A DNA stretch of 64,000 bases from Cyanobacteria bacterium OH_CBrB_359. Its GTDB lineage: Bacteria; Cyanobacteriota; Vampirovibrionia; Gastranaerophilales; Gastranaerophilaceae. The DNA is taken from NCBI GenBank assembly GCA_023433065.1, contig JAEZET010000001.1, positions 1-64,000 on the forward strand. The letters run 5' to 3'. Each line of letters opens with the position of its first letter. Position 1 is the first letter of the stretch. The position numbers were made by a program, and so were the translations under genes. Shown here piece by piece: positions 62,365-64,000 of this stretch. Under the pieces are notes generated by a model. That model was given only the letters and a program-made list of their open reading frames with translations, searched no databases and had not been told where the DNA came from.

Positions 62365-62400
62365 AAAAGGCACTTTATGTTTTAATAAAGCGCCTTTTTT
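62365..62400 (-). terminator. Terminator of the phosphofructokinase gene
   Basis: AAAGGC and GCCTTT plus CTTTAT and ATAAAG form a 12-bp stem with one A-C mismatch and a 6-nt loop; the minus strand then reads TTTTAAATTTTT. It lies in the thrS-pfp gap of 114 bp. Confidence 0.8.
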
Positions 62401-62417
62401 AATCTGTTTTTTATAAT

Positions 62418-64000
62418 TTATGCATTAACTAAACGCGCTTCACTCTCAAGTTTTAATGTAAGCGTCGTTATATCGGCAACAGAAGATGGTCCGAAGTATT
62501 GAATTGAACCCGGGAATATATATTTGTCTTCTAAAGCCCAAGCTTCTCTGTTTTTCTCAAGTTTTTGGAACACAGGACCTTCAAGGTCTACCAATGCTTT
62601 TTGAATTACTGGTTTAAATTCACCGTGTCTTTTTTCCATATTCATCATCATTGTTAAAGGTACACCGCCGGCAACCCAATCTTGAGCATAAGAGGTAAGA
62701 TTTTTAACTGATGATAAGTAACCGGTTAAACCAAAGCTCATTAAGGCAAAAGCATTATAGCCCAATGAATAGCAATAGTCCGCATCAAAGTTCGACGGAA
62801 ATGCACATCTGCCTTCATATCCGAAGAAATGTGCCTGTTCACAGAACTTTCCATTATAACGGCCTTGTTTTTTAAGAACGTCTAATCTTAATTTAATCAT
62901 CTCAATTAAAAGTTTTTCAGTCTCTATTCTTGAAACCTGAACATTACCGTGAGGGTCTCTGTCCATAAGTAGTTGTTCTTTAATCATTGTTGGCAATGAA
63001 TCATAAACTTGTGCATTTATTTCAGTTAGTCTGCTTTTAATAATTTCAAACTTCTCAAAATCATTTTTTGCCGCTTTATAATCAGAATCATCTTCTACAA
63101 GAGTAAGAACATCATTCAATTCGCAAATCATAGACTTTATTTCAGGTATAAACTCGATTAAGCCCTCGGGAATCAATGCAATACCAAAGTTTTTATTTAT
63201 ATCAGCTCTTTTAGCGATTATGTCTGACATATAATTTACTACCTGTGTTAAAGACATTTTTTTAGCTTCAACTTCTTCAGAAATCAACGTTATATTTGGC
63301 TGAGTTTGAAGTGCAACTTCAAGCCCTACGTGTGTTGCGCTTCTTCCCATAAGTTTTACAAAGTGCCAGTATTTTTTAGCTGAATTGGCATCTCTTTGAA
63401 TATTTCCAACCATTTCGGCATATGTTTTTGTTGCTGTATCAAAGCCGAATGAAATTTCAATCTGGTCATTTTTCAAATCACCGTCAATTGTTTTAGGACA
63501 TCCGATAACCTGAATACCTGCCTCTTTTTTTACAAACCATTCAGCAAGCATTGCAGCGTTTGTATTAGAATCATCTCCACCTATTATTACAATACCGGTT
63601 ATATCTAAGTTTTGGCATACATTCCAAGCTTTTAAGAATTGTTCTTCTGTCTCAAGCTTCGTTCTGCCTGAGCCAATAATATCAAAACCGCCTGTATTTC
63701 TGTATTCGTCGATGAATTCTGATGTAAATTCAATATATTTGCCATCAATGATACCCGAAGGACCGCCTAAAAATCCAAATAATTTATTTTCAGGATTTGC
63801 CTGTTTTAAAGCATCAAACAAACCTGCAATTACGTTATGACCGCCGGGTGCCTGACCGCCTGATAAAATAACCCCGACATTTCTCTTTTCACTAGTCTTT
63901 TCAAAATCTGAGGATTGAAAAGTCACTGTGGGTTTACCGTATGTATTAGCAAAAAGTTCTTTTATCTGCTCCTGGTCTTTAATAGATTGTGTAGCCGCAC
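62418..64000 (-). CDS. pfp: Pyrophosphate-dependent 6-phosphofructokinase, 5'-truncated
   Basis: The frame runs open to the right window edge; an internal GTG at 63926 is not the true start, since upstream residues (QEQIKELFANTYGKPTV) match the family N-terminus. About 527 residues are visible. GGQAPGGHNV, GGDDSNTNA (Asp in the GGDD motif marks PPi use), CPKTIDGDLKND and KLMGRSATHVGLEVAL are diagnostic of the long beta-type PPi-PFK, which reversibly interconverts fructose-6-P and fructose-1,6-bisP. Confidence 0.94.
   Translation of the reverse strand, partial: AATQSIKDQEQIKELFANTYGKPTVTFQSSDFEKTSEKRNVGVILSGGQAPGGHNVIAGLFDALKQANPENKLFGFLGGPSGIIDGKYIEFTSEFIDEYRNTGGFDIIGSGRTKLETEEQFLKAWNVCQNLDITGIVIIGGDDSNTNAAMLAEWFVKKEAGIQVIGCPKTIDGDLKNDQIEISFGFDTATKTYAEMVGNIQRDANSAKKYWHFVKLMGRSATHVGLEVALQTQPNITLISEEVEAKKMSLTQVVNYMSDIIAKRADINKNFGIALIPEGLIEFIPEIKSMICELNDVLTLVEDDSDYKAAKNDFEKFEIIKSRLTEINAQVYDSLPTMIKEQLLMDRDPHGNVQVSRIETEKLLIEMIKLRLDVLKKQGRYNGKFCEQAHFFGYEGRCAFPSNFDADYCYSLGYNAFALMSFGLTGYLSSVKNLTSYAQDWVAGGVPLTMMMNMEKRHGEFKPVIQKALVDLEGPVFQKLEKNREAWALEDKYIFPGSIQYFGPSSVADITTLTLKLESEARLVNA

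Overview
The window is a low-GC, gene-dense bacterial chromosome segment with no rRNA, tRNA, CRISPR array or recognisable insertion sequence. The cell is Gram-negative: there is a type V autotransporter with chlamydial-Pmp-like repeats, a family 9 (heptosyltransferase-like) glycosyltransferase, MurB/MurC/Ddl/FtsQ and a flagellar or type III export core. Several genes have a cyanobacterial flavour (SLH-domain envelope protein, bifunctional-nuclease-fold protein, PSP1/RicT protein, joined murC-murB-ddl-ftsQ) but no photosynthesis genes are visible. My best guess is a non-photosynthetic cyanobacterial sister lineage (Melainabacteria/Vampirovibrionia, perhaps Gastranaerophilales). This is inference from gene content, not from a marker phylogeny.

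Layout. 1-4838: 3' part of a giant repeat autotransporter. 4842-11318: anmK (wall recycling), manC (GDP-mannose), aroQ, dxr (MEP isoprenoids), a small membrane protein and ilvD. 11460-13222: an isolated Cys-rich mini-protein with its own promoter and terminator, then a dicarboxylate/glutamate symporter. 13402-17486: murC-murB-ddl-ftsQ. 18138-22425: a structured RNA ahead of a fragment of the spc ribosomal operon (rpsE-rpmD-rplO-secY), then adk-map. 22487-25710: BFN-domain protein, small redox protein (DUF1858), RicT/PSP1 protein and an orphan histidine kinase. 25780-27544: rpsB-tsf. 27807-33630: a membrane-anchored protein of unknown function, an orphan sugar-binding lipoprotein, an NCS2 purine permease and a CHASE2-GGDEF cyclase preceded by a 49-codon ORF. 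33765-36864: leucine-type synthase and isomerase genes. 37100-39497: a Cys-rich SLH envelope protein and a 47-aa membrane peptide. 39503-43457: yebC, a TPR protein, then glutaredoxin, a hybrid-cluster-protein homologue without its metal ligands, and a small secreted TPR-like protein. 43436-46533: radical SAM, Gfo/Idh/MocA and ROK kinase operon. 46692-50839: hpf, small unknowns, a GAF-GGDEF-degenerate HD-GYP protein and a family 9 glycosyltransferase. 50961-52358: unknown and an alpha/beta hydrolase. 52355-56243: flagellar/T3SS export block. 56380-56973: rnpA-rpmH. 57069-62303: proC-rmuC, two unknowns and thrS. 62418-64000: PPi-dependent phosphofructokinase, cut by the window end.

The genes serve envelope building (autotransporter, SLH protein, peptidoglycan, export apparatus), core biosynthesis (branched-chain amino acids, shikimate, isoprenoids, proline), translation, and cyclic-di-GMP signalling (two diguanylate cyclase-type proteins). 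Packing is extreme: of 14 convergent junctions, nine overlap and three more are separated by 5 bp or less. The most promising observations are the cluster-less HCP homologue beside a glutaredoxin, the terminator-like structured RNA before rpsE, the modified export operon (extended FliQ, a secretin-associated domain protein inserted before fliR, FliM/FliN-like double SpoA protein), and several mini-genes of 47-72 codons, most with clear ribosome binding sites.
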